Assembly (NCBI GenBank): GCA_001897755.1
Contig: MKUJ01000001.1
Coordinates: forward strand, 434,371-498,370
Length of the DNA stretch: 64,000 nucleotides
From: Afipia sp. 64-13
Lineage (GTDB): Bacteria > Pseudomonadota > Alphaproteobacteria > Rhizobiales > Xanthobacteraceae
Direction: 5' to 3'
Under the pieces are notes generated by a model that was given only the letters and a program-made list of their open reading frames with translations, was not told the origin of the DNA and searched no databases. Below, piece by piece: positions 37,177-45,796 of the stretch. Made by a program: the position numbers and the translations under genes. Each line of letters begins with the position of its first letter. Within the stretch, counting starts at the first letter, position 1.

Positions 37177-37642
37177 GGGTCATGGCCTGCTCGGGAAAGC
37201 CGATGCGCTTGGCCATCGCTTCCATGTGTCCGCGCAACTCGGCATTGGGAAACGCCGTGTGGCGGAAGGTAAGGGTCGCATTGCACTTCAGCTTGCCGCC
37301 GGCGCTGATCTTCGTTTCGGTCATCGCGAAGCCCGATCCGTCATGCGCGATCTTGGCCTGCACCGTCAGCAATTCGCCGGGCGTCACGAAATCGCGCATC
37401 TTGGCTTCCTTCACCGCGGCGAGGAACGGCATCCGTTCGAACTTGAGCAGCGCGATCAAGAGCCAGCCGGAAGTCTGCGCCATGGTCTCGATCAGCAGCA
37501 CGCCCGGCATCAGCGGATAGCCCGGGAAGTGCCCCTCGAACACGGTGCTGGTCTGCGGCACCTGCGCTTCGACCGTGATCGTCCGCTCGCCGACGTCGAG
37601 GCCGGTGATGCGATCGATGAGCTGGAAATAGTCGAGGCGCAT
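37169..37642 (-). CDS. fabZXL: 3-hydroxyacyl-ACP dehydratase FabZXL
   Basis: The 157-residue hotdog-fold protein has EGHFPGYPLMPGVLLIETMAQ, with the active-site His of the HFP motif and the Glu on the central helix. It dehydrates 3-hydroxyacyl-AcpXL during VLCFA elongation. The ATG at 37642 (MRLDYFQLID) lies 8 bp after acpXL; the longer upstream frame overlaps acpXL and is not used. Its stop overlaps the next start. Confidence 0.93.
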   Translation of the reverse strand: MRLDYFQLIDRITGLDVGERTITVEAQVPQTSTVFEGHFPGYPLMPGVLLIETMAQTSGWLLIALLKFERMPFLAAVKEAKMRDFVTPGELLTVQAKIAHDGSGFAMTETKISAGGKLKCNATLTFRHTAFPNAELRGHMEAMAKRIGFPEQAMTHE

Positions 37643-37650
37643 GGCGGGCG

Positions 37651-37932
37651 TCAGGCGCCCTTGGCGGCGACCAGCTCGTCGATGCGCGCGCTGAGATTCT
37701 TCAGGACGAAATACTGCTCGGTGGTGGCCTTGCCGTCGTTGACCTCCTGGGTCCACTTCTCAAGCGGCAGCTTGATACCGAACGCCTTGTCGATAGCGAA
37801 AGCGATATCGAGGAAGTCGAGGCTGTCGATGCCGAGGTCGTCGATCGCGTGGCTTTCCGGCGTGATGGTGTCGCGCGGAATATCGCAGGTCTCGGCAATG
37901 ATCGTGGCGACTTGATCGAAGGTGGACGACAT
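37651..37932 (-). CDS. acpXL: Acyl carrier protein AcpXL
   Basis: The 93-residue acidic protein has the phosphopantetheine site Ser37 in [12 protein letters not shown]. It is longer than the housekeeping AcpP and matches rhizobial AcpXL, the dedicated carrier for the very long fatty acid of lipid A. It is the first gene of a six-gene operon running to lpxXL. The ATG at 37932 ([12 protein letters not shown]) is the natural start. The 216 bp upstream hold an AT-rich stretch (ATTATATAA) that may be the promoter. Confidence 0.93.
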   Translation of the reverse strand: MSSTFDQVATIIAETCDIPRDTITPESHAIDDLGIDSLDFLDIAFAIDKAFGIKLPLEKWTQEVNDGKATTEQYFVLKNLSARIDELVAAKGA

Positions 37933-38148
37933 TGCTAACCCTTTGAATTGAATTATATAAAGCCGGGTATCGGCATGGTGGGAGGGGCGGCTGACGGCAG
38001 TCTCGCCGACCCGCCCGGAGGTAGAGGGCGGTATACCGGACGGATGCGTTTGTTTCAATGGCGGCGGGTCATCATTCCCCCGCCTGGAAGCGGCCGCGCC
38101 ATGCTTGGAAAGATCGGTGAGCGTTGGCCAAAACGCTCAAAATGCGTC

Positions 38149-38481
38149 TCAACTGCCGCCTGTCAGCCGCGAGCAGTCGCGCAGGCCCATCATCGCGCAG
38201 TCCTGGGTCTGGCGCATGTGGGTGAGGCTGGTCGCGAGCCAGACGCCGATGGCGGCGAGGATGATGGCGAAGGCGGCCGCGGCGAGGTTGGCGATAATGC
38301 GCTGGCGATAATCGTCGGAGGCGCGGCGCGGGTCGCGGGCGGGTGCGTCCCGCAGCACCGGATCGGACGGACCGGCGTCGTCACGCGAGGCGGCCGGCCG
38401 CGCGGACGGCGGTTCCGCAGGGCGCTGAAACTTCACCACGCGGTGGTCGTCGTCGGTTGTCTGAGGGTGCCGGACGGGCAT
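38149..38481 (-). CDS. Small membrane protein of unknown function
   Basis: A 110-residue product: residues 1-60 are polar and Arg/Asp/Pro-rich (VVKFQRPAEPP), followed by one membrane helix (IIANLAAAAFAIILAAIGVWLA) and a short Cys-containing tail (DCAMMGLRDC). A GTG at 38529 would add 16 residues; the ATG at 38481 (MPVRHPQTTDDDH) is preferred. No family recognised. It may be anchored in the inner membrane with a cytoplasmic N-terminus. Confidence 0.6.
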   Translation of the reverse strand: MPVRHPQTTDDDHRVVKFQRPAEPPSARPAASRDDAGPSDPVLRDAPARDPRRASDDYRQRIIANLAAAAFAIILAAIGVWLATSLTHMRQTQDCAMMGLRDCSRLTGGS

Positions 38482-38689
38482 CGGTCGGCTGGCTCTCGGG
38501 TCCACGAAACAGGGATCGATATCTAGCACATCGGGGTGCTGCGGCCCAGCACATGAGCAGGCCTGAAGCCGGATCAGGAAAGAACCCTAAACCCCTCGGA
38601 TTGCTCGACCTTGTGATCGGCGGGCCGGCGTTTCGGAGGTTACAGTCCGGACTTTCAGGTGACCTGCCGCCACAGCGGAGATTTGCAGC

Positions 38690-39310
38690 ATGACCCGTAA
38701 GCGCGATCCGATCCTTGAGCCCGTTTCGATCCTGTCGCTGCGGCCGACCCAGATGACCGTGGGAATGCGGGAGGTGAAGGAAAAGCAGCGTCGCTGGCGC
38801 AAGCACGATTCCAGGAAACGCGCCGAACTGCTTGGCCGGCATATGATTCCGGTGGTGGTCGGTCCCGACCGGCGCAACTACGTGATCGATCATCATCATC
38901 TGGCGCGAGCGCTTCATGATGAGGGTGAGGAGAAAGTGCTGGTCTCGGTGGTGGCCGACCTCACGATGGTCGATCCGAAGGCGTTCTGGGTGGTGCTCGA
39001 CAATCGCCGCTGGGTCTATCCGTATGACGCCAAGGGCGCGCGGCGCGACTATCGCGACCTGCCGAAGAACGTCACCGCGCTGAAGGACGATCCGTTTCGC
39101 AGCCTCGCCGGCGAGTTGCGCCGGGCCGGTAGCTTCGCCAAGGACACCACGCCGTTCAGCGAATTCCTCTGGGCCGATTTCCTGCGGCGGCGGCTGTCGC
39201 GCAAAATGGTGGAGAAGGATTTCGCCCGCGCCATGGAAGAGGCGCTGTCGCTCGGCAAGAGCCAGGATGCAATCTATCTGCCGGGATGGTGCGGTCCCTC
39301 GGAGGACTGA
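38690..39310 (+). CDS. ParB-like nuclease-fold protein (ParBc_2 type)
   Basis: The 206-residue protein has a ParB/Srx-like N-terminal region (VSILSLRPTQMTVGMREVKEKQRRW, VVVGPDRRNYVIDHHHLARAL) in which DHHH stands where ParB-family proteins bind nucleotide. It lacks the HTH DNA-binding part of chromosome-partition ParB and so is not the parS-binding protein. Homologues are annotated as putative ParB-like proteins of unknown role. It stands alone. Confidence 0.75.
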   Translation: MTRKRDPILEPVSILSLRPTQMTVGMREVKEKQRRWRKHDSRKRAELLGRHMIPVVVGPDRRNYVIDHHHLARALHDEGEEKVLVSVVADLTMVDPKAFWVVLDNRRWVYPYDAKGARRDYRDLPKNVTALKDDPFRSLAGELRRAGSFAKDTTPFSEFLWADFLRRRLSRKMVEKDFARAMEEALSLGKSQDAIYLPGWCGPSED

Positions 39311-39375
39311 GACGTCATAGGCTTAACGGCCGTGTTTGATGTTCATTCTGAGAGCTTGAGAAAACAGGCACAGGT

Positions 39376-39551
39376 CGTCCCGGCTTGCGCCGGGCGACGG
39401 GGAATGACGAATTCCGGCCATCATGGCGCATCGTCAGATATGCCGGACCCTCATCCTGAGGAGCGCGCTTGCGCGCGTCTCGAAGGATGAGGTCGGGATG
39501 TTTCGCAACGGTGCGAGACGGGAGGCCGCGCCTTTGCTCCTCACCGTAAGG
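39376..39551. repeat. Cluster of palindromic repeats (families D and A)
   Basis: A single half of family D (GTCGTCCCGGCTTGCGCC) at 39376 is followed by two family-A hairpins at 39449-39492 (CCTCATCCT / AGGATGAGG) and 39509-39547 (ACGGTGCGAGAC / CTCACCGT). Together they fill the gap between the ParB-like and MgtC-like genes, which converge. Confidence 0.75.
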
Positions 39552-39558
39552 AGCGAAT

Positions 39559-40038
39559 TCATGACACCGGCGGCTTCGGCGGCGCGTCGTCGTCGTCCTC
39601 ATCGATCATGCCGTGGAAGGCCCGTTCGATCGGTCCGCCGAGCACCAGCACCGCGAAGGCGAAGGCCAGCGTCATGCCCGCGAGCGCCCATTGCGCCGTG
39701 CCGCAGACGATGCCGATGCAGGCCGCGAGCCAGACGCCGGCGGCGCTGGTCAGCCCATGCACCTTCTTGCTCTGGGCGGCGTGGACGATGACGCCGGCGC
39801 CGAGAAAGCCGATGCCGGTGAGAATGCCCTGGATGACGCGGCTGGCCGCATCCGGGTGAGCACCCGGTGCGTTCGGCCATGGCTCGATGAAAATCATCAC
39901 CGACGCGGTGGCGAGGCCGACCAGTCCGAGCGTGCGCAGCCCGATCGGCTTGCCGTGCAGGTTGCGGTTGAGGCCGATGGCGCCGCAGGCCAGCGTCGCG
40001 GCGCCAAGGCGGAGCAGGATATCGGACCAGTCGAGCAC
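39559..40038 (-). CDS. MgtC/SapB family membrane protein
   Basis: The 159-residue protein has about four or five helices and the MgtC signature: LAATLACGAIGLNR early, then IQGILTGIGFLGAGVIV and GLTSAAGVWLAACIGI. MgtC proteins affect magnesium-limited growth and, in pathogens, ATP synthase control; the role here is open. The start is GTG at 40038. It runs with the AhpD-like gene just upstream (14-bp gap). Confidence 0.88.
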   Translation of the reverse strand: MLDWSDILLRLGAATLACGAIGLNRNLHGKPIGLRTLGLVGLATASVMIFIEPWPNAPGAHPDAASRVIQGILTGIGFLGAGVIVHAAQSKKVHGLTSAAGVWLAACIGIVCGTAQWALAGMTLAFAFAVLVLGGPIERAFHGMIDEDDDDAPPKPPVS

Positions 40039-40052
40039 GTCGCGCCTCTCAG

Positions 40053-40634
40053 TTACGTGCGCGGCACGCGGCCGAGCAGATAGAACTCGTCATTGGGCCG
40101 CATCTCGGCAACGCTGGCAATGCGGTTCGACAATCCGAAGAACGCGGTGATCGCGGCGATGTCCCAGATGTCGTCGTCGGAAAACCCATGGCCGCGCAGT
40201 TCGGTGAAATCCCGCTCCGACGTCAGATGCGCCTCGCGGCAGACCTTGAGCGCGAAATCGAGCATCGCCTTCTGCCGCGGCGTGATGTCGGCCTTGCGGT
40301 AGTTGTTGGCGATCTGGTCGGCGATCTGCGGGTTCTTGGCCCGGATGCGCAGGATCGCGCCATGCGCCACCACGCAATAAAGGCACTGGTTCGCGCTGGA
40401 GGTCGCGACCACGATCATCTCGCGCTCGGCCTTGCTGAGGCCGCCGTCCTTCTCCATCAGCGCGTCGTTATAGGCGAAGAAGGCGCGGAATTCGTCGGGC
40501 CGGTGCGCCAGCGTGAGAAACACGTTCGGCACAAAGCCGGATTTCTCCTGCACGGCGAGGATGCGATCGCGGATATCCTGCGGCAGTGTGTCGAGCGACG
40601 GAACGGCAAAGCGGCTGATCGGCGTGTCGGGCAT
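40053..40634 (-). CDS. Peroxidase-related AhpD/carboxymuconolactone decarboxylase family protein
   Basis: The 193-residue product has the AhpD-type redox motif NQCLYCVVAHG (C-x2-C...H) near residue 83 and the helical CMD fold (GFSDDDIWDIAAITAFFGLSNRIA). This group (uncharacterised peroxidase-related) likely reduces peroxides through the cysteine pair. The ATG at 40634 (MPDTPISRFAVPSLD) is chosen; longer upstream frames have no family support. It is upstream of, and probably co-transcribed with, the MgtC-like gene. Confidence 0.88.
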   Translation of the reverse strand: MPDTPISRFAVPSLDTLPQDIRDRILAVQEKSGFVPNVFLTLAHRPDEFRAFFAYNDALMEKDGGLSKAEREMIVVATSSANQCLYCVVAHGAILRIRAKNPQIADQIANNYRKADITPRQKAMLDFALKVCREAHLTSERDFTELRGHGFSDDDIWDIAAITAFFGLSNRIASVAEMRPNDEFYLLGRVPRT

Positions 40635-40802
40635 GCGCGGCTCGCGGGGTTGGAGGCTGGGCGCGAGCTTAGAGCATGATCGAGAAAAGTGCGAAGTGGT
40701 TTGTATTGATGGCTGCCGAAAGTGTGGCGAACGGCATCGCTTCATATGGAGGGTCGAGGAACATTATCGCCATTCCACCGTAGTTCAACGGTGGAGGAAG
40801 CC

Positions 40803-41297
40803 ATGTCCTACGGCAGGTTTGCTGCGATGATCGTCACCTCGACGGTGGTGATGTTCATCCTGATGTACTTGAACGTATGGTCGCTCGATCATGTGTTCTT
40901 CAGCCAGACCAGAGCCTGGATGGCCCTGGTGATGGGCAGCGTCATGGCTGTCGTCATGCTCGCTTTCATGTGGGGTATGTACCAGAACAGACGGGCAAAT
41001 ATTGCGATCGTGGTCGGTGGCGCGATCGTTTTCGCCGGTTCGTTGTGGCTGGTTCGAAGCCAGGAAACCGTTTCTGACGTGGCCTACATGAAGGCCATGA
41101 TTCCCCATCATTCGATCGCGGTGATGACAAGCGACAGGGCCCACATTCGCGATCCTCGCGTACGAAAGCTGGCGGACGGGATTTTGGAAGCGCAGGTTCG
41201 CGAAATTGGCGAAATGAAGCGCTTGATTGCGGACCTTGCGCGCAATCCGCCGCCGCGTGAGGCTCCAACCTTGCCGCCAAAACAGGTCGGGCAATAG
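40803..41297 (+). CDS. Membrane-anchored DUF305 protein
   Basis: The 164-residue protein has three membrane helices (residues 5-90) followed by a DUF305 domain: VAYMKAMIPHHSIAVMTSDRAHIRDPRVRKLADGILEAQ. The MIPHHS motif and downstream His/Asp/Met residues are typical; the family is linked to metal, often copper, homeostasis. Here the domain is fused to membrane helices rather than to a signal peptide. GGAGG precedes the ATG at 40803. Confidence 0.88.
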   Translation: MSYGRFAAMIVTSTVVMFILMYLNVWSLDHVFFSQTRAWMALVMGSVMAVVMLAFMWGMYQNRRANIAIVVGGAIVFAGSLWLVRSQETVSDVAYMKAMIPHHSIAVMTSDRAHIRDPRVRKLADGILEAQVREIGEMKRLIADLARNPPPREAPTLPPKQVGQ

Positions 41298-41325
41298 AAG
41301 TCCCGGAGCCGCGTAACCTCGAAGC

Positions 41326-43101
41326 CTAGCGCAGCGGCTTCTTCAACAGCGAGAAGCGGTCGGGATCGAGCCCGAGCGAGGGTTGCAGCAGCGGCGCTTC
41401 CACCGCGCGCTGCAACGGATGGTCACCGAGCTTGTCGGCGAAACGGTCGCTGACCAGCGGCTCGGCCGGCGCGTCGCGCCGTCCGGTGGCGCCGCGCCAG
41501 CGCTCCACCACCGAGCTGACGAAATTGATGTCGTGGCCGGTATACGCCGTCGGCGTGGTCGCGATGGTGGCCTCGCTGCGCGGCAACTGGTGCGCCGGCA
41601 CTTCCTTGAAGCGCAGACGGGTCGGCAGCGCGACGCCTTCGCCGAACGCCAGTACCTCGCGGGTGCCGAGCGAGGGCACGAAGGACAACAGGTTGGCGGC
41701 GGCGTCGGAGACCGCCGAGCGCAGCAACGCCTGGTCGCGGTCGTTGGCCAGACGCATGGCGAACAGCGTGTTGCACTGGGACAGAATGGTGGCGTCGAGT
41801 TCGGCGGGACGCTGGGTGACGAGGCCGAGATAGACGCCGTATTTGCGGCCTTCCTTGGCGATGCGCGACACCGCCTTGCGGGTCGGCCCGAAGCCGATGC
41901 TGCGGTCGGCGGAGGCGTAGCGATGGGCTTCCTCGCAAACGAACAGCAACGGCGAGACGCCGTCGCTCCACAGCCCGAAATCGAACGCCATCCGGCACAG
42001 CACGGAGACCACCGAGTCCACCACGTCGGCGGGAAAACCCGCGAGCTGCATGATGGTCATCGGCTTGCCGTGGGCGGGCAGGCGGAACAGATGGCTGATC
42101 ACCTCGGCCATGGTGTCGCCGCCGACATTGGCGTTCTCGAACATGAAGGCGTAGCGCGGATCGTTCTTCACGGTTTCGATGCGCGAGATCAGCTTGTGAT
42201 AGACGATGCGCGAGGAACGATTCTCCAGCTTGCCCATGCGCTCGTCGATCAGCGAGATCAGATCGACCAGACGGTAGGGCACCGGCGTGTCGGCGGTAAA
42301 GCCGATGCTCCTGGCCTCGACGCGCTTGAGGCCGTGATGGCGGTCGGAGTTCTGGTACTGGGTGTAGGTCGCCTTGGCGATCGGAATGACCTCCGACAGC
42401 ACTTCCACTTCCTCCGGCACGCCAGGACGGCCGCCGAACAGGACGTCGACGATCTCCTCGAAATTGAACAGCCAGAACGGCAGCTTCAGATTGCGCGGAT
42501 TGAGCACCTGCGCGTATTCGCCGAAGCAGCGGCCGTATTCGTTATGGACGTCGAGCAGGAAGATGCGCAGCCGCGGCCGCACGCGCAGGATTTCGTTGAG
42601 CAGCAACGACACGCTGCTCGATTTGCCGACGCCGGTGGAGCCCAGCACGGCAAAATGCTTGTTCAGCATTTCCTCGACGTCGATATAGGCGATGATCGAG
42701 GGGTCCTGCTGCAAAGCGCCGACATTGATCTGGTCCGTACCCGAAGGCGCGTAGACCGTACGCAGTTCCTCGTGGGTCAGGATATCGACCGCATCGTCGA
42801 TGGTCGGATAGACCGTGACGCCGCGCTGGAAGCGCGCCGCCGCACCGGGCGAGATTTCGCCGAGCAGGTCGACCGACGCCACCGCGATGTAGTCGGGGGT
42901 GGTGTCGATGTTCTCGCGCGTCACCTCGGTGATGATGGCGACGATGGTGGTTTGGACGGTGCGGATGCCGAAGAACTGTCCGACCGTGGCGCGAATCGCC
43001 GCCGGCGTCATGTTCGGGCTCGGCAGGATGCCGACACGCGCTTGCGATCCACGGACCGAAATGATGCGGCCGAGCGATGGAATCTGCGGTGGGGTCAGCA
43101 T
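41326..43101 (-). CDS. HerA-like ATPase (DUF87)
   Basis: The 591-residue protein has a HerA N-terminal beta-barrel (GRIISVRGSQARVGI), Walker A GSTGVGKSS near 170, LRIFLLDVHNEYG, and Walker B LLFVCEEAHRYA near 370, with the sensor region GLVTQRPAELDATILSQCNTLFAMRL. HerA is a hexameric DNA translocase that in archaea works with NurA; in bacteria lone copies may act in repair or, with a nuclease or Sir2 partner, in defence. No NurA or Sir2 gene is adjacent. The 436-bp gap upstream (43102-43537) shows no gene. Confidence 0.87.
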   Translation of the reverse strand: MLTPPQIPSLGRIISVRGSQARVGILPSPNMTPAAIRATVGQFFGIRTVQTTIVAIITEVTRENIDTTPDYIAVASVDLLGEISPGAAARFQRGVTVYPTIDDAVDILTHEELRTVYAPSGTDQINVGALQQDPSIIAYIDVEEMLNKHFAVLGSTGVGKSSSVSLLLNEILRVRPRLRIFLLDVHNEYGRCFGEYAQVLNPRNLKLPFWLFNFEEIVDVLFGGRPGVPEEVEVLSEVIPIAKATYTQYQNSDRHHGLKRVEARSIGFTADTPVPYRLVDLISLIDERMGKLENRSSRIVYHKLISRIETVKNDPRYAFMFENANVGGDTMAEVISHLFRLPAHGKPMTIMQLAGFPADVVDSVVSVLCRMAFDFGLWSDGVSPLLFVCEEAHRYASADRSIGFGPTRKAVSRIAKEGRKYGVYLGLVTQRPAELDATILSQCNTLFAMRLANDRDQALLRSAVSDAAANLLSFVPSLGTREVLAFGEGVALPTRLRFKEVPAHQLPRSEATIATTPTAYTGHDINFVSSVVERWRGATGRRDAPAEPLVSDRFADKLGDHPLQRAVEAPLLQPSLGLDPDRFSLLKKPLR

Positions 43102-43537
43102 GGGTCGAACTCTGAAAGAACTACCGCCCGATTATGAACCCGCCATGCTGCAGAAATGATTAAATGTGCCGGTGCCCGGATGCCTCTTGTGCGGCGCGGC
43201 GGAGCGGGCAGGCCAGTCGAACTGGGTTCCAAAGTGTGCGACTTATCCCCGGTTTTACGAGACTTTCGCGATTTTCCGTCCCGCCCTGCGCGGAGCGGCC
43301 AGGATGACAGGAAAGGTCGAGTTAATACGCTGGTAACCTAGGATTCAAACAGCGTCCCGGGGGCTGAAACAGGTGCGGGGGTGCGGCCGCGTGTCCGGCT
43401 TGCGGTCCGGCCGGCTCAGACAAAGGAAATGCGCGAAGGCAGAGCCGGCAAAAGCCAGTCGCCGTGGCGATGGAGAACGCAACGGCCTTCCTGCAGCGAA
43501 AACTACATTTGAATCAAGTGATTGATTGGATTGTGAG

Positions 43538-43611
43538 TGGCTGGGGAACCTGGATTCGAACCAAGACAAACAGAGTCAGAGTCTGTTGTGCTACCGTTAC
43601 ACCATTCCCCA
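43538..43611 (-). tRNA. tRNA-Gln (anticodon CUG)
   Basis: On the minus strand an acceptor arm TGGGGAA pairs with TTCCCCA followed by G and an encoded CCA. The anticodon stem ACAGA/TCTGT holds the loop CTCTGAC, giving anticodon CTG (codon CAG). The T-arm has TTCGAATC. All arms fold without a mismatch problem that I can see. Confidence 0.95.
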
Positions 43612-43831
43612 AGGGATATCAGCTACTTAGGTGATCGTTTTGACAATGGCTGTAAAACGAATTTTCCGATCCCGTTCGCGTTTCGCTCTTATGGCTATAC
43701 CGATTGATCTCGTCAACCAAAACTAGCCAGCCGCTTGTTCTCTGCCCGATAGGGAGGCTGGCCTGATCATCGTCGGACACGGAACATTCGCACTGTCATC
43801 TCATTGGCATTGACTGACCAATGGAGCGCGC

Positions 43832-44056
43832 ATGTCGGACTACAATCAGAAAGACCAAGGCAAGCAAAACCCGAAAGGCCATCAGCCAGCTCGGAAAGGT
43901 GGCGGTCAGACCCCGCCTCCGAAACCCGGTCAGCAGAACGAGCTGCCGGACCAGAGTAATCTGCAAAACCAGTTTGCCGATCAACAAGCGCAGCAGACGG
44001 CTCCGAGTGGGGAGAAAGGCCTCATCCATCAGCTTCCGGGTGGTGAAAGCGGCTAG
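43832..44056 (+). CDS. Small hydrophilic Gln/Pro/Gly-rich protein
   Basis: The 74-residue product (MSDYNQKDQGKQNPKG...) is rich in Gln, Pro, Gly and Lys and is probably disordered, like some stress-linked hydrophilins. GGAG lies 8 bases before the ATG. Its stop is one base from the convergent adh stop. A 13-base near-match to a FixK site is at 43704. No family recognised. Confidence 0.6.
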   Translation: MSDYNQKDQGKQNPKGHQPARKGGGQTPPPKPGQQNELPDQSNLQNQFADQQAQQTAPSGEKGLIHQLPGGESG

Positions 44057-44057
44057 C

Positions 44058-45041
44058 TTACGGAACCAGCACGGCCGCGCCCTGAAAGCGACCGTTGCGC
44101 AGATCGGCAAGCGCGGCGTTGGCCGCTGCAAGCGGATAGACCGTCGTCGTGGTTTTCACGCCGGCCCGCGGCGCGATCTCCAGGAACTCCACAGCATCGC
44201 GGCGGGTGAGGTTGGCAACCGACACGATCTGGCGTTCTTCCCAGAGCAGATCGTAATGGAATTGCGGAATGTCGCTCATGTGAATGCCGCCGCAGACCAC
44301 GCGTCCGCCCTTGCGCACCGCCTTGAGTGCCAGCGGCACCAATGCGCCGACAGGCGCGAAGATGATCGCGGCATCGAGCGGCTCGGGCGGTTGCTGCTCC
44401 GAACTGCCGACCCAGACAGCGCCGAGCGAGCGGGCAAGCTGTTGAGCCGCGACATCTCCCGTACGGGTGAAGGCGTAGACCTCACGGCCCTGCCAGCGGC
44501 AGACCTGTGCGAGAATGTGAGCCGCCGCACCGAAGCCATATAGCCCGATCTTGCGGCCTTCTCCTGCGATCCGGAGCGAGCGCCACCCGATTAGTCCGGC
44601 GCACATCAACGGCGCGGCCGCGACCGGATCGTGAAAGCCGGTCAGCGGAAACGCGAAAGCTGCATCCGCCACCACATGGGTGGCGAAGCCGCCGTCGCGG
44701 GTGTAGCCGGTGAACTGCGGATGATCGCAGAGATTTTCCGCACCGGAGGCACAATAGGGGCATGTCCCGCAGGTGTGGCCAAGCCAGGGGATCCCCACCC
44801 GTGTGCCGGGCGCGGGTGCCGTGACGCCGGGGCCGAGCGCATCGACGATGCCGACGATCTCGTGGCCGGGAATGATCGGCCGTCCACGATGCGGCAACTC
44901 GCCATCGACGACATGAAGATCGGTGCGGCAGACCGCGCAGGCCTCGATGCGCACGCGAATCTCGCCCACCTGCGGCACCGGATCGGGCCGGTGTTCGAAT
45001 CGCAGCGGCTCGCCGGGAGCATGCAGAACCATCGCATCCAT
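44058..45041 (-). CDS. Zinc-dependent alcohol dehydrogenase
   Basis: The 327-residue MDR enzyme keeps catalytic zinc ligands (CAVCRTDLHV, GHEIVG) and the structural zinc set CGTCPYCASGAENLC, plus YGFGAAAHILAQV for NAD(P) binding. It oxidises alcohols or reduces aldehydes in the cytoplasm. It is the last gene of a four-gene minus-strand operon headed by the CBS-BON gene with a FixK-type site. In relatives such dehydrogenases are induced at low oxygen. The ATG at 45041 (MDAMVLHAPGEP) is chosen. Confidence 0.9.
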   Translation of the reverse strand: MDAMVLHAPGEPLRFEHRPDPVPQVGEIRVRIEACAVCRTDLHVVDGELPHRGRPIIPGHEIVGIVDALGPGVTAPAPGTRVGIPWLGHTCGTCPYCASGAENLCDHPQFTGYTRDGGFATHVVADAAFAFPLTGFHDPVAAAPLMCAGLIGWRSLRIAGEGRKIGLYGFGAAAHILAQVCRWQGREVYAFTRTGDVAAQQLARSLGAVWVGSSEQQPPEPLDAAIIFAPVGALVPLALKAVRKGGRVVCGGIHMSDIPQFHYDLLWEERQIVSVANLTRRDAVEFLEIAPRAGVKTTTTVYPLAAANAALADLRNGRFQGAAVLVP

Positions 45042-45165
45042 GATCGTCTTCCGCCTGTTGCAGGGTGCCGGCAAGACAAGGAAGCAAGATAGGTCCGATC
45101 CGTCCGGATTGAACAGGCCTTGCCGCGCAAGCCTGCCCGCCGCTCAAACCGGATCCGGCGAAAGC

Positions 45166-45342
45166 CTAGAGTTCGACCTTGCCGCTCCGGCGTGGCCAGA
45201 AGGCCGCGATGATACAAAGGACGGCGACCAGTCCGACGGCGACAAACGTCTGCACCACATCGAAGTTGAGCGCATCGCGTGCGACGAACAGCGCCGTGAT
45301 CGGTGCCGCGAGAGCGAGCAGCAAGCGGATGAGCAGAGACAT
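45166..45342 (-). CDS. 58-residue two-helix membrane protein
   Basis: A short frame encodes MSLLIRLLLALAAPITALFV, a polar turn (ARDALNFDVV), a second helix (TFVAVGLVAVLCIIAAFW) and a basic tail PRRSGKVEL. A hairpin inner-membrane protein is predicted. It lies in the gap between the eRF1-like and adh genes with short spacers on the same strand, which supports it being real. No function is known to me. Confidence 0.65.
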   Translation of the reverse strand: MSLLIRLLLALAAPITALFVARDALNFDVVQTFVAVGLVAVLCIIAAFWPRRSGKVEL

Positions 45343-45375
45343 AATGAATCGCCTCGTAGGGTTGCCGCTGTGTCG

Positions 45376-45774
45376 TCAGCGCGACGGAACGATCCGGGGT
45401 CGTTCAAAGCCGAAATATCGCTTGGCGTAATCGATCACCTCGCCGTCGCTCGGATGATCGGCTGCTTCTATCGCCACCACACGTTTGCCGAACTCGGCAT
45501 TGTTCTGCTGCAGGAAATCGTAGAGAACGTTTTTCTCGTTGCCTGGCCCGAGGATCAGGATCCGCCCGGCGTCTTGCAATGCGGCTGCGATCTCGCCCAG
45601 GAATTCCTCGTCCTCGGCGGCGTGCCCGGCACCGATCTCGTTCGCCTTGTGGTGGATATTTTCAGTTTCGGGATGCGAACGGATTACGATCTGATCGTAT
45701 CCGGTCAGGCCGATATGGAAAATCCGTGCCCGGCGATGGTCGACCCAGACCACGGCGTGATGATGTGCGGACAT
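45376..45774 (-). CDS. eRF1/host-attachment-like protein ('translational machinery protein')
   Basis: The 132-residue protein (HHHAVVWVDHRRARIFHIG..., GRILILGPGNEKNVLYDFLQ, GKRVVAIEAADHPSDGEVI) resembles the eRF1 domain 3/host-attachment fold that is shared with ribosome-associated and hibernation-linked proteins. Its biochemical role is unknown to me. It lies in a FixK-headed operon with a CBS-BON protein and near Hsp20, which fits a role in low-oxygen or dormant cells. The ATG at 45774 gives the natural start; the longer frame overlaps the CBS gene. Confidence 0.75.
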   Translation of the reverse strand: MSAHHHAVVWVDHRRARIFHIGLTGYDQIVIRSHPETENIHHKANEIGAGHAAEDEEFLGEIAAALQDAGRILILGPGNEKNVLYDFLQQNNAEFGKRVVAIEAADHPSDGEVIDYAKRYFGFERPRIVPSR

Positions 45775-45796
45775 GCGACGAAACTCTTCGTTGCGG

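Noticed and set aside
38690..39310. Chromosome partition gene parB with nearby origin
   Set aside because: No HTH domain, no parA and no parS-like sites are seen; this is a ParB-like nuclease-fold protein of another type.
41326..43101. HerA-based phage defence system
   Set aside because: HerA works in defence with Sir2, NurA-like or other nucleases. No such partner gene is adjacent, so a lone housekeeping-type HerA is the safer reading.
43102..43537. Small genes in the gap before the tRNA
   Set aside because: Short frames exist but none has a ribosome site plus sensible composition, and some are antisense to the HerA start. Nothing supportable is seen.
43704..43716. Possible FixK site TTGATCTCGTCAA upstream of the 74-residue protein gene
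   Set aside because: The spacer is 5 bases instead of 6, so the half-sites are out of register for a FixK/FNR dimer. Kept only as a weak hint.
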